DNA of 64,000 bases from Hoyosella subflava DQS3-9A1 (GTDB taxonomy: Bacteria; Actinomycetota; Actinomycetes; Mycobacteriales; Mycobacteriaceae), in contig NC_015564.1 in NCBI RefSeq assembly GCF_000214175.1, forward strand, positions 1,488,001 to 1,552,000, written 5' to 3'. A program made the position numbers and the translations under genes. The notes under the pieces were generated by a model, which worked only from the letters and a program-made list of their open reading frames with translations, did no database searches and was not told the DNA's origin. Each line of letters begins with the position of its first letter. Position 1 is the stretch's first letter. Shown here piece by piece: positions 12,132-22,730 of this stretch.

Positions 12132-12385
12132 ATAAGCACAAAGGCTCACGGATTTCGTACGGGCGTCTGGCGCTTTTTTCGTTAGGTGCTGGTGCTGGCA
12201 TGATTCTCGTCGCCACCCTCCTCATTCTTGCGTTACAGCCGCAACCCGTGCTCGGACTAGTCATCGCGCTTGCTGGGCTAGCTGCAGCTGTGGCAGCGAT
12301 GGGTGTGGTATCGACCCGCATGACACGGCGTGCGGTGGAAGAAATGGACAACGACAGTTCGCGTGAACGCGAACTCAACGACTAG
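12128..12385 (+). CDS. Two-TM membrane protein inside the his operon (85 aa)
   Basis: The GTG start overlaps the hisH stop (GTGA). The 85-residue product has a basic N-terminus ([13 protein letters not shown]), two predicted helices ([20 protein letters not shown] and [19 protein letters not shown]) and a charged tail ending [12 protein letters not shown]. It resembles short conserved membrane proteins found in actinobacterial his clusters, but I cannot name a family. It is 11 bases from priA. Confidence 0.75.
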   Translation: MNKHKGSRISYGRLALFSLGAGAGMILVATLLILALQPQPVLGLVIALAGLAAAVAAMGVVSTRMTRRAVEEMDNDSSRERELND

Positions 12386-12396
12386 GGTTATCGCAC

Positions 12397-13131
12397 GTGA
12401 GTCTGGTTCTATTGCCCGCTGTAGATGTCGCGGATGGTCAGGCTGTTCGCCTTGTACAAGGAGAAGCGGGCAGCGAAACAAGTTACGGTTCGCCACGCGA
12501 GGCCGCTTTGCAGTGGCAAAACGATGGTGCCGAATGGGTACACCTCGTTGATCTTGACGCGGCATTCGGTCGCGGGTCCAATCGCGAGCTTCTCGCAGGG
12601 GTCGTTGGTGAACTCGATGTCAAAGTCGAGCTATCTGGCGGCATCCGCGACGACGATTCGCTTGCCGCTGCGCTCGCGACCGGTTGCGCACGCGTCAACC
12701 TCGGGACCGCCGCTCTGGAAGACCCCGAATGGTGCCGGAAGGTTGTCTCCGAGCACGGCGAGAAGATTGCAGTCGGGCTGGACGTGCGGATCATCGACGG
12801 CGCGCATCGTCTGCGCGGGCGTGGCTGGGTGAGCGACGGGGGTGACCTCTGGGAGGTCCTTGAACGGCTTAACCGTGACGGCTGCACCCGATATGTAGTA
12901 ACTGACGTCACCAAAGACGGCACTCTGACCGGGCCGAACATCGAACTGCTACGGCAGGTGTGCGAAGCGACGGACGCCCCGGTGATTGCTTCGGGAGGCG
13001 TTTCGACCATTGACGATCTCCGCGCGATCGCGACCCTCACGGGAGCTGGCGTGGAAGGGTCGATTGTCGGAAAAGCGCTTTACGCGGGCCGTTTCACATT
13101 GCCGGAAGCGCTCCGCGCGGTATCGAAGTAG
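12397..13131 (+). CDS. priA: Bifunctional phosphoribosyl isomerase PriA (HisA/TrpF)
   Basis: This beta/alpha-barrel isomerase converts ProFAR to PRFAR in histidine synthesis. In actinobacteria it commonly also isomerises phosphoribosyl-anthranilate for tryptophan. The 244-residue protein starts [20 protein letters not shown] and contains [24 protein letters not shown] and [11 protein letters not shown], with the two aspartates at the strand ends. No trpF is present near trpCBA, which supports the dual role; that part is inference. GTG start. Confidence 0.95.
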   Translation: MSLVLLPAVDVADGQAVRLVQGEAGSETSYGSPREAALQWQNDGAEWVHLVDLDAAFGRGSNRELLAGVVGELDVKVELSGGIRDDDSLAAALATGCARVNLGTAALEDPEWCRKVVSEHGEKIAVGLDVRIIDGAHRLRGRGWVSDGGDLWEVLERLNRDGCTRYVVTDVTKDGTLTGPNIELLRQVCEATDAPVIASGGVSTIDDLRAIATLTGAGVEGSIVGKALYAGRFTLPEALRAVSK

Positions 13132-13136
13132 GTACC

Positions 13137-14003
13137 GTGCCGCCCGTGGGATCACTGTCGCAATCGCAGCTAGAAGAGCTGGTACGGCTCGCCGGGGAGA
13201 TTCTCGACGCAGCGTCAGTCCGGTTCCGCGAAGGAATTGGAGCACCAAGTGCGGTGAACAAGGGCGGCCGCGACTTCGCGACAGCCCTGGACCTCGAACT
13301 TGAAAAGCAGATCGGTGGCGAACTGCGGAAGCGCACCGGGATCCCAGTCCTGGGTGAGGAGTTCGGCCACGGAGAGAAGTCTGCGGGCGGGGTCCCTCCA
13401 GACCTCCTGTGGGTGCTCGATCCTATCGATGGCACGTTGAACTACTCCGCTGGCTTACCTATGGCCGGTATCTTGCTGGCCCTGCTGGACAACCGCGAAC
13501 CGGTGGCAGGCCTCACCTGGCTGCCAATGCTCAACGAAAAGTTCGTCGCTCTGAGCGCTGGTTGTCTAATCCGCAACGGCAAGGACCAGCCGCGGCTGGA
13601 ACGAGTTGATGTTCGCGAGTCGATCATCGCGCTCGGTTCTTTCAACCTCGACAGCGCCGGCGTATATCCCGGTGAGTATCGCCAGGAAGTGATCGGCGAG
13701 ATCAGCCGTGTGTGCTCTAGGTTGCGCCTCCAGGGCTGCACAGGCGCTGACCTCGCCTATACCGCTGCGGGTTCACTCGGAGCGGCGATCAGCTTCGGGC
13801 ATCACGTATGGGATCACGCTGCTGGGGCCGCGCTTGTCAGGGCAGCTGGCGGAATCGTGACCGACTTACACGGCAACCCGTGGGAAGCGGGATCACCATC
13901 ACTGCTCGCAGCCTCGCCAGGGGTGCACGAGCAACTCATTGCGATCATCCGTGCGGTCAACGCGCGCACAGGATTCACGCAGGAGGCGCTTGATGCCGAG
14001 TGA
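13137..14003 (+). CDS. Inositol monophosphatase-family phosphatase (ImpA/SuhB-like)
   Basis: The 288-residue protein has the metal-binding motifs of the family: GEEFGHGEK, WVLDPIDGTLNYSAG and WDHAAGAALVRAAGG. Such enzymes dephosphorylate inositol phosphate or related sugars with Mg2+. Its position between priA and hisF matches impA of mycobacteria. Histidinol-phosphate phosphatase activity is possible because the his operon shows no other phosphatase, but this is speculative. GTG 13137 or GTG 13146 could be the start. Confidence 0.88.
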   Translation: MPPVGSLSQSQLEELVRLAGEILDAASVRFREGIGAPSAVNKGGRDFATALDLELEKQIGGELRKRTGIPVLGEEFGHGEKSAGGVPPDLLWVLDPIDGTLNYSAGLPMAGILLALLDNREPVAGLTWLPMLNEKFVALSAGCLIRNGKDQPRLERVDVRESIIALGSFNLDSAGVYPGEYRQEVIGEISRVCSRLRLQGCTGADLAYTAAGSLGAAISFGHHVWDHAAGAALVRAAGGIVTDLHGNPWEAGSPSLLAASPGVHEQLIAIIRAVNARTGFTQEALDAE

Positions 14004-14051
14004 TGTTGCCAGTTTCGGCAATCGCCGGAAGTCGGAGAAAGGGACCAACCG

Positions 14052-14825
14052 ATGACCCTTGCAGTGCGCGTCATTCCGTGTCTCGACGTGGATGCCGGAC
14101 GAGTTGTCAAAGGCGTCAACTTCGAGAACCTGCGTGATGCGGGTGATCCCGTCGCACTGGCTGCCCTTTACGACGAGCAGGGCGCCGACGAACTCACTTT
14201 CCTTGACGTCACCGCCTCCACGGGCGATCGCGCCACGATGATCGATGTGGTTCGCCGAACAGCGGAGCAGGTCTTCATACCCCTCACCGTCGGTGGTGGT
14301 GTGCGATCTGTTGACGACGTGGACCGGCTGTTGCGTGCCGGTGCTGACAAAGTGAGCGTCAACACGGCCGCGATCGCACGGCCAGACCTTCTTCGGGAGC
14401 TCTCGACCCGGTTCGGTTCTCAGTGCATCGTCCTTTCCGTTGACGCGCGCACCGTGCCCGACGGGCAGCCTGACACGCCGTCCGGGTGGGAAGTGACCAC
14501 TCATGGCGGGAAGCGGGGCACCGGAATCGACGCAGTCGAATGGGCAATCCGGGGTGCGGAACTTGGGGTCGGTGAGATTCTGCTCAATTCTATGGACGCG
14601 GATGGCACCAAGGCCGGGTTTGATCTTCCTATGATCCGGGCGGTCCGTGCCGCAGTTGGCATCCCGGTCATCGCGAGCGGTGGCGCCGGAAAAATTGATC
14701 ACTTCGCGCCAGCAATCAAAGCGGGTGCGGACGCAGTTCTGGCCGCCAGCGTGTTCCACTTCAAGGACCTCACGATTCCGCAGGTCAAGGCCGCTATGGG
14801 GGCAGAGGGGATCGAAGTGCGATGA
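14052..14825 (+). CDS. hisF: Imidazole glycerol phosphate synthase cyclase subunit HisF
   Basis: HisF uses ammonia from HisH to turn PRFAR into imidazole glycerol phosphate and AICAR. The 257-residue barrel has the catalytic aspartates in [15 protein letters not shown] and VLSVDAR, and phosphate-binding loops in TVGGGVRS and ASGGAGKI. A purine-rich ribosome binding site (GAGAAAGGG) precedes ATG 14052. It overlaps hisI by 4 bases. Confidence 0.97.
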   Translation: MTLAVRVIPCLDVDAGRVVKGVNFENLRDAGDPVALAALYDEQGADELTFLDVTASTGDRATMIDVVRRTAEQVFIPLTVGGGVRSVDDVDRLLRAGADKVSVNTAAIARPDLLRELSTRFGSQCIVLSVDARTVPDGQPDTPSGWEVTTHGGKRGTGIDAVEWAIRGAELGVGEILLNSMDADGTKAGFDLPMIRAVRAAVGIPVIASGGAGKIDHFAPAIKAGADAVLAASVFHFKDLTIPQVKAAMGAEGIEVR

Positions 14826-15184
14826 TCGAAGCCGCATTGCCGGAGACTGTTTCGAACCGCCTGAAGCGCAATAGTGACGGGCTCTTCGCTGCGGTCGTCC
14901 AGGAGCGCGCGACCGGGAACGTCTTGATGGTGGCGTGGATGGATGACCGTGCACTAGCCCAGACTCTCGCGACGCGGAAAGCCACCTATTACTCCCGCAG
15001 CCGCCAGGAGTACTGGGTGAAGGGCGAGACGTCGGGCCACGCCCAGCATGTCCACGAGGTACGCATCGACTGTGACGGCGACACGGTCCTGCTACTGGTG
15101 GATCAGACGGGTGCCGCCTGCCACACGGGGACTCACACGTGCTTCGATACGGAAGAGCGCCTCCTGTTGAAGTCCGAACTTTAG
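14822..15184 (+). CDS. hisI: Phosphoribosyl-AMP cyclohydrolase HisI
   Basis: HisI opens the adenine ring of phosphoribosyl-AMP, the third step of the pathway. The 120-residue single-domain form has [16 protein letters not shown] and the metal region [10 protein letters not shown], with zinc cysteines in [11 protein letters not shown]. The pyrophosphohydrolase HisE is not fused and must be elsewhere. It is the last recognisable his gene. Confidence 0.96.
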   Translation: MIEAALPETVSNRLKRNSDGLFAAVVQERATGNVLMVAWMDDRALAQTLATRKATYYSRSRQEYWVKGETSGHAQHVHEVRIDCDGDTVLLLVDQTGAACHTGTHTCFDTEERLLLKSEL

Positions 15185-15210
15185 CGGAGCCGGCATTGAC
15201 GGAAAAGGCG

Positions 15211-15855
15211 ATGAACCCGGTGCCGAAGTTCGCTGGCTTCCCAGTTTCCGCGCTGGACTTTTACGAGGATTTAGAGGACGACAACTCGAAAGCCTTCTGG
15301 GCGTCGCACAAAGCTATTTATGACGCTGACGTTCGTGCCCCGATGGTGTCGCTCCTCGCCGCGCTGGAACCAGAGTTCGGCGCGGGAAAAATTTTCCGCC
15401 CGTATCGCGACGTCCGGTTCTCGAAAAACAAGGCACCGTATAAGACGCATCAGGGAGCCTATGTGGCCGCAGCGCCAAGCGTCGGATGGTACGTGCAAAT
15501 CGACGCCTCGGGGCTGTTCGTCGCCGGTGGCTTCTACGGAGGCACGTCCGAACAGGTTTCGGCGCTGCGCAAAACTCTGGACGACGACAAGCGCGGACGC
15601 GATCTGGAGAACGCGGTGACCGCGTTGGTGGGGCAAGGCTACGAAATCGGCGGGGACAAGCTGAAAACACGTCCGCGTGGCGTGCCGGAAGACCATCCTC
15701 GGCTGGGCCTCATGCGTCACAAATCGCTGACCGTAAGCCGCGCGTATGTCTCGCCTGATTGGCTGACAACCACGCGCACCCTCGACATGGTGCGACAAGA
15801 CTGGCGCGCATTTCAGCCGCTGATTGGCAGGCTCGCCGCTTCCACCGTGACGTGA
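15211..15855 (+). CDS. DUF2461 family protein
   Basis: The 214-residue product matches the DUF2461 (TIGR02453) family, with AFWASHKAIYDADVRAPM near the N-terminus and FRPYRDVRFSKNKAPYKTHQ in the middle. The function of the family is unknown to me. ATG 15211 is chosen, with AAAAGG just upstream; a TTG at 15196 is an alternative. It lies 26 bases after hisI and could be read from the his transcript. Confidence 0.85.
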   Translation: MNPVPKFAGFPVSALDFYEDLEDDNSKAFWASHKAIYDADVRAPMVSLLAALEPEFGAGKIFRPYRDVRFSKNKAPYKTHQGAYVAAAPSVGWYVQIDASGLFVAGGFYGGTSEQVSALRKTLDDDKRGRDLENAVTALVGQGYEIGGDKLKTRPRGVPEDHPRLGLMRHKSLTVSRAYVSPDWLTTTRTLDMVRQDWRAFQPLIGRLAASTVT

Positions 15856-15897
15856 TCCGATTCGCGCCGACCGGCGCTCGCGCGGCAGACTTACGCC

Positions 15898-16077
15898 ATG
15901 CCTTTGATTCAGATATCGCAGACCCCCGGACTCACCGCGGAACAGAAACGCGACACAATCGCGGCCGTCACCAAGGCGTACTGCGAGGCCACAGGTAAGA
16001 GCGAGAAGGCCGTGTGGGTCGTCATCAACGAGGTACCCCGCGAGCAGTGGGGCGTGGGCGGCACCCCGCTTGGCTGA
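15898..16077 (+). CDS. 4-oxalocrotonate tautomerase-like protein (59 aa)
   Basis: This short gene encodes a 59-residue tautomerase. After Met removal the N-terminal Pro1 is the family's general base. The sequence aligns without gaps to 4-OT through GVGG (PLIQIS, AEQKRDTI, VINEVPREQWGVGG). Relative to classical 4-OT, the positions of Arg11 and Arg39 are Leu and Trp, so the substrate is probably not oxalocrotonate. The C-terminus is a few residues shorter than usual. The neighbouring GYD gene starts 122 bases later; the gap shows no clear structure. Confidence 0.85.
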   Translation: MPLIQISQTPGLTAEQKRDTIAAVTKAYCEATGKSEKAVWVVINEVPREQWGVGGTPLG

Positions 16078-16199
16078 CTTGCACGTGCCGAAGCGGCAAT
16101 ACCCACGGCGATCCTGAAATGGCCCGCTGTGCACAGCCGAAACGCGTAGGGTCAAATCCGGCGGAGACGTTATCGACCCATGTAGGAGGCTAGACGAAT

Positions 16200-16520
16200 A
16201 TGCCGAAATATCTATGGCAGGTTAGCTATTCGCCTGAAGGCGCGCAGGGTTTGCTCGAACAAGGCGGCAGTGCTCGTAGGGCCGCCATCACGGAGATGGT
16301 CGAAAGTGTCGGTGGCAGCGTAGAAGCGTTCTACTTTGCATTCGGCGCCGAAGACCTGTACGTCATCGGTGATGTACCAGACGAGGTCGCAGCCGCTGCA
16401 TTGAGTCTGCGAACAGCGGCCTCAGGCGCGGCGAGTTCACTCACGGTGTCTCTGCTGACACCAGAACAGGTCGATGCTGCCGCGGCGAAGGAAGTGACCT
16501 ACCAGCCGCCTGGATCCTGA
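16200..16520 (+). CDS. GYD-domain protein
   Basis: The 106-residue protein matches the GYD family of small ferredoxin-like-fold proteins (KYLWQVSYSPEGAQGLLEQGG, VEAFYFAFGAEDLYVIGDVP). The family function is not established. A perfect AGGAGG lies about 11 bases before ATG 16200. It converges with the DUF998 gene, whose end is 8 bases away. Confidence 0.88.
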   Translation: MPKYLWQVSYSPEGAQGLLEQGGSARRAAITEMVESVGGSVEAFYFAFGAEDLYVIGDVPDEVAAAALSLRTAASGAASSLTVSLLTPEQVDAAAAKEVTYQPPGS

Positions 16521-16528
16521 TCGTCGGG

Positions 16529-17182
16529 TCAGTCAGCGTCCCGGTGTCGCAGAGCGCGGCGTTGGGACCTGACTTTCACGAGCGTTGCGGTCATGATGGC
16601 AGTTCCGGTGAAAGCCATAAACACGGGAAGCGGGTACAGCACGATTCGTTCGCTGATCCCGATATGCACTGGCGTCGCGACGAGCAGGATGATGCCGGAG
16701 AGCCCGCTCAGCGCGCACAATGCTGCCAAGATCGCAACGAGTCGATGTTGTTGCCACATCCAAATCGCGACCAGAATCAGCAGTATGTGTCGCGCGATGA
16801 ACCCTGGCAAAACTGCCAGCATATGCGGGACGATGCCGTAGTTCGACGGAACTAGCCCGGTTGCAGCGGTGCTGAGACCCGTGAGGACCGCTAGCGAGAC
16901 GATCAACCGTCGGCGGTAGCCGTGAGGGATGGCGACGCTGAAGAGTACTGCGCCGAAGATCGTGAGCACTCCAAGTGTCACGAAGGTGGCGTTCATCAGC
17001 GGGTGCAGTGGTGAGCACAATTCCGGCGTGCAGTCGGTGACGCCAAGATCGCTGATCGTCCTGTGCTGAAAGCTGTATGTGGTCTTCCAGGCGTACGCGG
17101 TGACAATCTCTGCGGCGAGGTAAGCGAACGCGAGGCTCCACGCCGCCCCGGCAGCGATGTTTCGTGAATTTTGAGACGTCAC
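16529..17182 (-). CDS. DUF998-family membrane protein
   Basis: The 217-residue protein has six hydrophobic stretches, with the pattern SDLGVTDC followed by SPLHPLMNATFVTLGVLTIF in the first extracytoplasmic region. This is the usual DUF998 arrangement. Function unknown. It starts at ATG 17182 and diverges from the alpha/beta hydrolase gene. Confidence 0.8.
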   Translation of the reverse strand: MTSQNSRNIAAGAAWSLAFAYLAAEIVTAYAWKTTYSFQHRTISDLGVTDCTPELCSPLHPLMNATFVTLGVLTIFGAVLFSVAIPHGYRRRLIVSLAVLTGLSTAATGLVPSNYGIVPHMLAVLPGFIARHILLILVAIWMWQQHRLVAILAALCALSGLSGIILLVATPVHIGISERIVLYPLPVFMAFTGTAIMTATLVKVRSQRRALRHRDAD

Positions 17183-17283
17183 GCGGGCTCCAGGAAATCG
17201 GTCGTGCGCGCACGCTCTGGATAACCCGAAACGATCAAATCGTGTGTTACGGACGATCCGCCGTACTCTCCTTGAGCCTACAC

Positions 17284-17308
17284 CTCAGCCAGAGGCCGCT
17301 AGGCTGAG
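17284..17308. promoter_or_regulatory. Inverted repeat overlapping a ribosome binding site
   Basis: CTCAGCC (17284-17290) and GGCTGAG (17302-17308) are exact reverse complements with 11 bases between them. The right arm runs into the AGAAGGG ribosome binding site of the alpha/beta hydrolase gene (ATG 17316). It may be an operator or an mRNA hairpin that masks the site. Confidence 0.4.
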
Positions 17309-17315
17309 AAGGGCA

Positions 17316-18173
17316 ATGAGTCAGCCTAAGCCGCATTCGTCTAGCCGCAGGAGCACCGTGAGGTCAGTGCTCTCAATCGTCGCGGTCGTGGGCGTCGTGG
17401 CAGGTCTGATTGTTGGCGCCGCATGGCTTTTTCAGCGGCAGTTGATCTACTTGCCCATGAGTGGGGACGTGCCGCCTGCAGCGGAGGCCGTCGACGGTGC
17501 CCGGGACGTCGCCTTGCGCACAGCTGATGGGCTTGAACTGTCTGCGTGGTACATCCCTGCCGCAGAACCTGGTGCACCCGTAGTGCTCGTGGCGCCAGGT
17601 AATGCGGGAAATCGCTCCCACCGCACACCGCTCGCCCGGGGCTTCGCAGAGGATGGGCTGGGTGTCCTCTTGCTCGAGTACCGGGGGTATGGGGGCAACC
17701 CAGGCTCACCCAGCGAGACAGGGTTAGCCGCGGACGCGGATGCCGCGTACGCGTTCCTGACGGAGGTCGAAAACCTACCGCCGGAGCAACTCATCTATTT
17801 CGGTGAGAGTCTCGGAGCGGGCGTCGTCACCGCTCTGGCGACCAGACATCAACCGGCCGCGATGGTGCTGCGGTCACCCTTCACAAGTCTTGCGGACGTT
17901 GGCGCGCGGCATTACCCATTTCTCCCCGTGCGCGCACTTCTGAAGGATCAGTACCCAGTACTCGAGAATGTCGCTGAACTGCGGGGAGTTCCTGTCACTG
18001 TGATTGCGGGATCCCGCGATTCCATAGTCCCTCTCGACCAAAGCCACACCGTCGCGGAGGCTGCCGGCACGACTGTTATCGAGATTCCGGACGCCGATCA
18101 CAATGACGCGATCCTGAACTACGGTCCGGAGGTGGTTTCCGCTGTGAGTGATGCTGCCGCAAATGTCCGATGA
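17316..18173 (+). CDS. Membrane-anchored alpha/beta hydrolase
   Basis: The 285-residue product has an N-terminal membrane segment ([20 protein letters not shown]) and an alpha/beta hydrolase domain resembling the Bem46 group. The nucleophile is in [10 protein letters not shown], the acid in [10 protein letters not shown] and the histidine in [10 protein letters not shown] 17316 is chosen because of the preceding GAAGGG. An upstream extension to 17244 has no such support. The substrate is unknown. trpE follows within 60 bases. Confidence 0.85.
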   Translation: MSQPKPHSSSRRSTVRSVLSIVAVVGVVAGLIVGAAWLFQRQLIYLPMSGDVPPAAEAVDGARDVALRTADGLELSAWYIPAAEPGAPVVLVAPGNAGNRSHRTPLARGFAEDGLGVLLLEYRGYGGNPGSPSETGLAADADAAYAFLTEVENLPPEQLIYFGESLGAGVVTALATRHQPAAMVLRSPFTSLADVGARHYPFLPVRALLKDQYPVLENVAELRGVPVTVIAGSRDSIVPLDQSHTVAEAAGTTVIEIPDADHNDAILNYGPEVVSAVSDAAANVR

Positions 18174-18232
18174 AGCGGATGCCGGGGCAGTCGAGTGTGA
18201 CGCGCGCCAACGGAGCTGCAAGGATGGTCGGC

Positions 18233-19777
18233 ATGCTCGATTCGACTACGACCCGGGAACAATTCCACCACCTCGCGGAGCTGCATCGCGTGGTGCCTGT
18301 GACCCGGAAAGTGCTCGCTGACTCAGAGACGCCGCTGTCGGCCTACCGGAAACTGGCGGGAGACCGGCCCGGAACGTTTCTCCTAGAGTCGGCTGAGAAT
18401 GGGCGGTCGTGGTCGCGCTGGTCGTTCATCGGCGCTGGCAGTCCCTGCGCGCTCACGGTTCGTGAGGGTGAAGCGGCGTGGCTGGGCTCAGCCCCTGTTG
18501 GTGCGCCAGCGGGTGGTGACCCCATCAAGGCGCTGCGCGACACGCTGGAGTTGCTGCAGAGCGAGCACATTGACGGGATGCCGCCGCTGACTGGCGGACT
18601 TGTCGGCTATATGGGCTACGACGTTGTCCGTCGGATCGAGCGACTGCCGGAAAATACGGTCGACGACTTGCGGATCCCTGAGATGGTGATGCTGCTGGCC
18701 ACCGATTTCGCGGCCTTCGACCATCATGAAGGCAGCATCACGCTGATCGCGAATGCCGTGAACTGGGACGGCACCGCCGAGCGTGCAGATGAGGCATACG
18801 ACGCGGCGGTGGCGCGCCTCGATGAAATGGCACAAGCGCTCGGTGCGCCCGCTACCTCCACGGTCTCAGTGTTCAGCCGTCCCGAGCCCGATTACCGGAG
18901 GCAGCGTACCAGCGACGATTTCGCCAGCGCGGTGACCCAGGTGGTGCACGAAATCGAGGCGGGTGAAGCCTTCCAGGTGGTGCTCTCGCAGCGTTTTGAG
19001 ATGGAAACGAGCGCTGACGGGCTGGACGTGTACCGGATGCTCCGTGCCTCGAACCCAAGTCCCTACATGTATCACCTTCGCGTGCCGAACGAAGCGGGGG
19101 AGACGGCGTTCACCATCGTTGGTTCAAGCCCGGAAGCGCTCGTCACTGTGAAGGATGATGTGGCGATTACGCACCCCATCGCCGGGACGCGCTGGCGAGG
19201 GGAAACCGAAGAAGACGATCTTCTTCTCGAGAAGGGACTTCTCGAGGATGAGAAAGAAAACGCTGAACATCTGATGCTGGTCGATCTAGGCAGGAACGAC
19301 CTGGGACGCGTCTGTCAGCCTGGCACGGTAAAGGTCACCGATTATCGCCATGTGGAGCGGTACAGCCATGTCATGCATCTGGTTTCCACGGTGTCGGGGC
19401 GTCTCCGCGACGGAAAGACTGCACTTGATGCGGTGACCGCCTGTTTTCCGGCAGGCACGCTTTCCGGCGCGCCCAAAGTCCGCGCCATGGAGATTATCGA
19501 CGAACTCGAACTGACCCGGCGAGGGCTGTACGGGGGGATCGTGGGGTATCTCGACTTCACCGGAAATGCCGACACGGCGATCGCGATCAGGACGGCGTTG
19601 CTGAAGGATGGCGTCGCGTATGTCCAGGCTGGGGCCGGCGTCGTCGCTGACTCGTTGCCCGAGTACGAGGATGATGAGGCTCGCAACAAGGCGATGGCTG
19701 TACTCAAGGCCGTGGCCGCCGCAGGCACAATTGAGCCGTTGACGCCAGCCAGCCAGGCGGATTCGGGTGACGCATGA
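18233..19777 (+). CDS. trpE: Anthranilate synthase component I TrpE
   Basis: TrpE makes anthranilate from chorismate. The 514-residue protein contains the feedback motif LLES (in [11 protein letters not shown]), [23 protein letters not shown] and the signature [23 protein letters not shown] 18233 is chosen because AAGGA lies 8 bases upstream and the N-terminus then resembles mycobacterial TrpE; ATG 18224 is possible. The glutaminase TrpG is not in the window. It overlaps the next gene by 4 bases. No leader peptide or attenuator is visible upstream. Confidence 0.96.
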   Translation: MLDSTTTREQFHHLAELHRVVPVTRKVLADSETPLSAYRKLAGDRPGTFLLESAENGRSWSRWSFIGAGSPCALTVREGEAAWLGSAPVGAPAGGDPIKALRDTLELLQSEHIDGMPPLTGGLVGYMGYDVVRRIERLPENTVDDLRIPEMVMLLATDFAAFDHHEGSITLIANAVNWDGTAERADEAYDAAVARLDEMAQALGAPATSTVSVFSRPEPDYRRQRTSDDFASAVTQVVHEIEAGEAFQVVLSQRFEMETSADGLDVYRMLRASNPSPYMYHLRVPNEAGETAFTIVGSSPEALVTVKDDVAITHPIAGTRWRGETEEDDLLLEKGLLEDEKENAEHLMLVDLGRNDLGRVCQPGTVKVTDYRHVERYSHVMHLVSTVSGRLRDGKTALDAVTACFPAGTLSGAPKVRAMEIIDELELTRRGLYGGIVGYLDFTGNADTAIAIRTALLKDGVAYVQAGAGVVADSLPEYEDDEARNKAMAVLKAVAAAGTIEPLTPASQADSGDA

Positions 19778-20484
19778 CGGCGGCGGCCGTTGAACAGCAG
19801 GGACGAACTAAACGGCGCCGGGCATTGGCAATGGTGCTCGTGCTGGCAGGTGCCAGCCTGGTGTGGGCGTCCTCTAGGGCGGGCTGGATCGCGATGTCGG
19901 TGGCTGATGGGTTGCAGCCTGCCCGGCTGGAAGCGGTGATCGGTGCGACCTGGGCTGCGGAACTGGGCCCGATCGCGCTCGCCATGGGTGCCGCGGTGAT
20001 CGCGATGCTCGTTGTACGCGGCCGCTTTCACCGTCTTGTGGGCATCGTCATTGCCGTTCTCGCTGGAGCGGCTGCCGTGTCACCGATACGCGTGCTGGTT
20101 GCGGGAGTCGACGAGGATCGTGTGCGTCAACTAGAGAGTTTGCCTGTTCGCGCCGAGATCGCGGACCTTTCCCTCACCATATGGGCGCCAAGCCTTGCGC
20201 TGCTAGGCGCTGCCGCGGGCCTCGCGGGAGCCGCGCTGGCGATAGTGGCACCAAGCCCTGAAGGCGCTGCTCGAAGCCGCTACCAGACACCGGCGGCCCG
20301 GCGTGACGACGCACGTGCTGTCATGCGGGATGAGGAGAGGGACGGGGCGATTTCGGGTGGGACGGCCGCGGGCATACCATTGAACGAACGTCTGCTGTGG
20401 GATGCGCTTGATGCGGGCGAAGATCCCACCGCGGGCGCGGATGAGGGGCCGGATAACTCAGGAAACCGGCCGGGTTTAGGCTAG
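19774..20484 (+). CDS. Trp operon-associated membrane protein (TIGR02234-like)
   Basis: The 236-residue protein has four hydrophobic segments ([39 protein letters not shown] and others) and a hydrophilic tail. Its position between trpE and trpC and its composition match the actinobacterial Trp-associated membrane protein family. Its function is unknown. It overlaps trpE by 4 bases (ATGA). Confidence 0.88.
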   Translation: MTAAAVEQQGRTKRRRALAMVLVLAGASLVWASSRAGWIAMSVADGLQPARLEAVIGATWAAELGPIALAMGAAVIAMLVVRGRFHRLVGIVIAVLAGAAAVSPIRVLVAGVDEDRVRQLESLPVRAEIADLSLTIWAPSLALLGAAAGLAGAALAIVAPSPEGAARSRYQTPAARRDDARAVMRDEERDGAISGGTAAGIPLNERLLWDALDAGEDPTAGADEGPDNSGNRPGLG

Positions 20485-20539
20485 TAGCTACCGCCGAGGG
20501 TGGCAGCAATTCTGGCGGGAAAGGACACGTGGGGGCAGC

Positions 20540-21355
20540 ATGACGGTTCTCGACTCCATACTCGACGGTGTGCGGGCGGATGTCGCTGCCAGACAAGCGC
20601 GTCTTGACATCGGCGAAGTGAAAAAGCTCGCCCAGAAGGCGCCCAATCCGGTCGATGCGGCGGCAGCGCTGCGCGAACCCGGGATTGCGGTCATCGCTGA
20701 GGTAAAGCGAGCGAGCCCGTCACGCGGTGAATTGGCTGACATCCGCGATCCTGCTGAACTCGCGCGAGAATATGAACTCGGCGGCGCCCGAATTATCAGC
20801 GTGCTAACTGAGGAGCGTCGTTTCCACGGTTCGCTCGCGGATCTGGATGCAGTCCGCGCGACTGTGAAGATTCCCATTTTGCGCAAGGACTTTGTCGTGG
20901 GGCCGTATCAGATACATGAGGCGCGCGCCCACGGTGCGGACGTCATCCTGTTGATCGTGGCCGCCCTTGAGCAAGACGTTCTCGTCTCGCTGCTAGACCG
21001 GACGGAGTCACTCGGTATGACAGCGCTCGTGGAGGTCCATACTGAGCAGGAAGCGGATCGCGCACTCGAGGCGGGAGCCCGAGTGATCGGCGTGAACGCG
21101 CGGGACCTGAAAACCCTCGAGGTTGATCGCAACTGCTTCGCACGTATCGCCCCGGGGCTGCCCAGCGACGTCATCAAGGTCGCGGAGTCGGGCATTCGCG
21201 GACCGGCTGATCTGCTCGCGTACGCGGGTGCCGGTGCGGACGCCGTGCTTGTCGGCGAAGGCCTGGTGACTAGTGGTGATCCGCGCGCAGCGGTGTCGGA
21301 TCTGGTCACTGCGGGGACCCATCCGTCGTGCCCGAAGCCAGCGCGGAACTCGTGA
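20540..21355 (+). CDS. trpC: Indole-3-glycerol phosphate synthase TrpC
   Basis: TrpC closes the indole ring of CdRP. The 271-residue barrel has [37 protein letters not shown] and [13 protein letters not shown], covering the catalytic Lys and Glu positions. No TrpF domain is fused, consistent with PriA doing that step. It starts 55 bases after the membrane protein gene. Confidence 0.96.
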   Translation: MTVLDSILDGVRADVAARQARLDIGEVKKLAQKAPNPVDAAAALREPGIAVIAEVKRASPSRGELADIRDPAELAREYELGGARIISVLTEERRFHGSLADLDAVRATVKIPILRKDFVVGPYQIHEARAHGADVILLIVAALEQDVLVSLLDRTESLGMTALVEVHTEQEADRALEAGARVIGVNARDLKTLEVDRNCFARIAPGLPSDVIKVAESGIRGPADLLAYAGAGADAVLVGEGLVTSGDPRAAVSDLVTAGTHPSCPKPARNS

Positions 21356-21416
21356 TCGAATTGAGCGCGCCGGGGTGCAGGCAACACGCCCTCGCGATGT
21401 AGGGCAGACTGGCAGG

Positions 21417-22730
21417 GTGACATCGCTGGATTACAAGGCGGCAGCGCAGCCTGGCGGCAAGAATATGCCGCGCGCGAGTGCCGGACTGACCGAACGCAGT
21501 ACGACCGACCCGGATACCCGCGGCCACTTTGGTGACTACGGAGGACGGTTCGTTCCGGAAGCACTGATGGCTGTGATCGAAGAGGTGACGGCCGAGTACG
21601 AGAAGGCTCGCGCGGACGATACGTTTCTCAACGAGCTCGACCGCCTCCATCGTGACTACTCCGGTCGCCCGTCACCGTTGTACGAGGCGACTCGGCTCAG
21701 TGAGCAAGCGGGCGGTGCGCGGGTTTTCCTCAAGCGCGAGGACCTGAACCACACTGGCTCGCACAAGATCAACAATGTTCTTGGCCAGGCGCTGCTCGCG
21801 AAGCGAATGGGCAAAACGAGAGTGATCGCGGAGACTGGGGCCGGCCAGCACGGCGTGGCCACCGCTACCGCCTGTGCACTGCTTGGACTGGACTGCGTGG
21901 TGTACATGGGCAAGGTCGATACTGACCGTCAGGCCCTGAATGTGGCGCGGATGCGCTTGCTGGGCGCCGAAGTGGTGGCGGTGGAGACTGGATCGAAGAC
22001 GCTGAAAGACGCGATCAATGAGGCCCTGCGTGACTGGGTGACGAACGCCAGTGAGACCTACTACTGCTTTGGCACGGTTGCAGGCCCGCACCCTTTCCCG
22101 CTTATGGTGCGAGATTTTCAGCGCATCATTGGCCTGGAGGCCAAAACACAGATCAGCGCAATGACTGGGCGGCTTCCCGATGTCGTCGCCGCGTGCGTCG
22201 GTGGCGGCTCCAACGCGATCGGCATCTTCCACGCCTTCATCGGTGATACGAACGTCCGCCTCGTGGGCTTCGAAGCGGGCGGTGACGGTGTGGAAACTGG
22301 TCGGCATGCAGCGACTATCAGCGGCGGTGCACCCGGTGCGCTGCACGGCGCGTATTCCTACCTGCTCCAGGACGAGGATGGTCAAACCACCGAATCGCAT
22401 TCGATCTCTGCCGGTCTGGACTACCCCGGTGTTGGGCCTGAGCATTCGTACCTGAGCGATATTGGCCGGGCCGAATACCAGTCCGTCACTGATTCGGAGG
22501 CAATGGACGCGTTTGCGCTGCTATGCCGCACAGAGGGAATCATCCCGGCGATTGAGTCCGCGCATGCCATCGCGGGTGCACTGCGACTCGGAAAAGAACT
22601 AGGCAAAGGCGCGATCATTCTCGTTAACCTCTCGGGGCGCGGCGACAAGGACGTGGAAACGGCTGCCAAGTGGTTCGGTATTACCGGCGAAGCGACTGGC
22701 CAGCATGAGTCAGGAGGAGACGGGACGTGA
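21417..22730 (+). CDS. trpB: Tryptophan synthase beta subunit TrpB
   Basis: TrpB condenses indole with serine using PLP. Motifs are [40 protein letters not shown] (PLP lysine), [20 protein letters not shown] and [18 protein letters not shown] 21417 gives 437 residues. ATG 21465 would give a length closer to the family and is a real alternative. It overlaps trpA by 4 bases. Confidence 0.96.
   Translation: MTSLDYKAAAQPGGKNMPRASAGLTERSTTDPDTRGHFGDYGGRFVPEALMAVIEEVTAEYEKARADDTFLNELDRLHRDYSGRPSPLYEATRLSEQAGGARVFLKREDLNHTGSHKINNVLGQALLAKRMGKTRVIAETGAGQHGVATATACALLGLDCVVYMGKVDTDRQALNVARMRLLGAEVVAVETGSKTLKDAINEALRDWVTNASETYYCFGTVAGPHPFPLMVRDFQRIIGLEAKTQISAMTGRLPDVVAACVGGGSNAIGIFHAFIGDTNVRLVGFEAGGDGVETGRHAATISGGAPGALHGAYSYLLQDEDGQTTESHSISAGLDYPGVGPEHSYLSDIGRAEYQSVTDSEAMDAFALLCRTEGIIPAIESAHAIAGALRLGKELGKGAIILVNLSGRGDKDVETAAKWFGITGEATGQHESGGDGT

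Noticed and set aside
13899-14954. 351-residue minus-strand frame over hisF and impA
   Set aside because: It lies antisense to clear his genes and has no domain.
21672-22445. 257-residue minus-strand frame over trpB
   Set aside because: Antisense shadow of a well-conserved enzyme.
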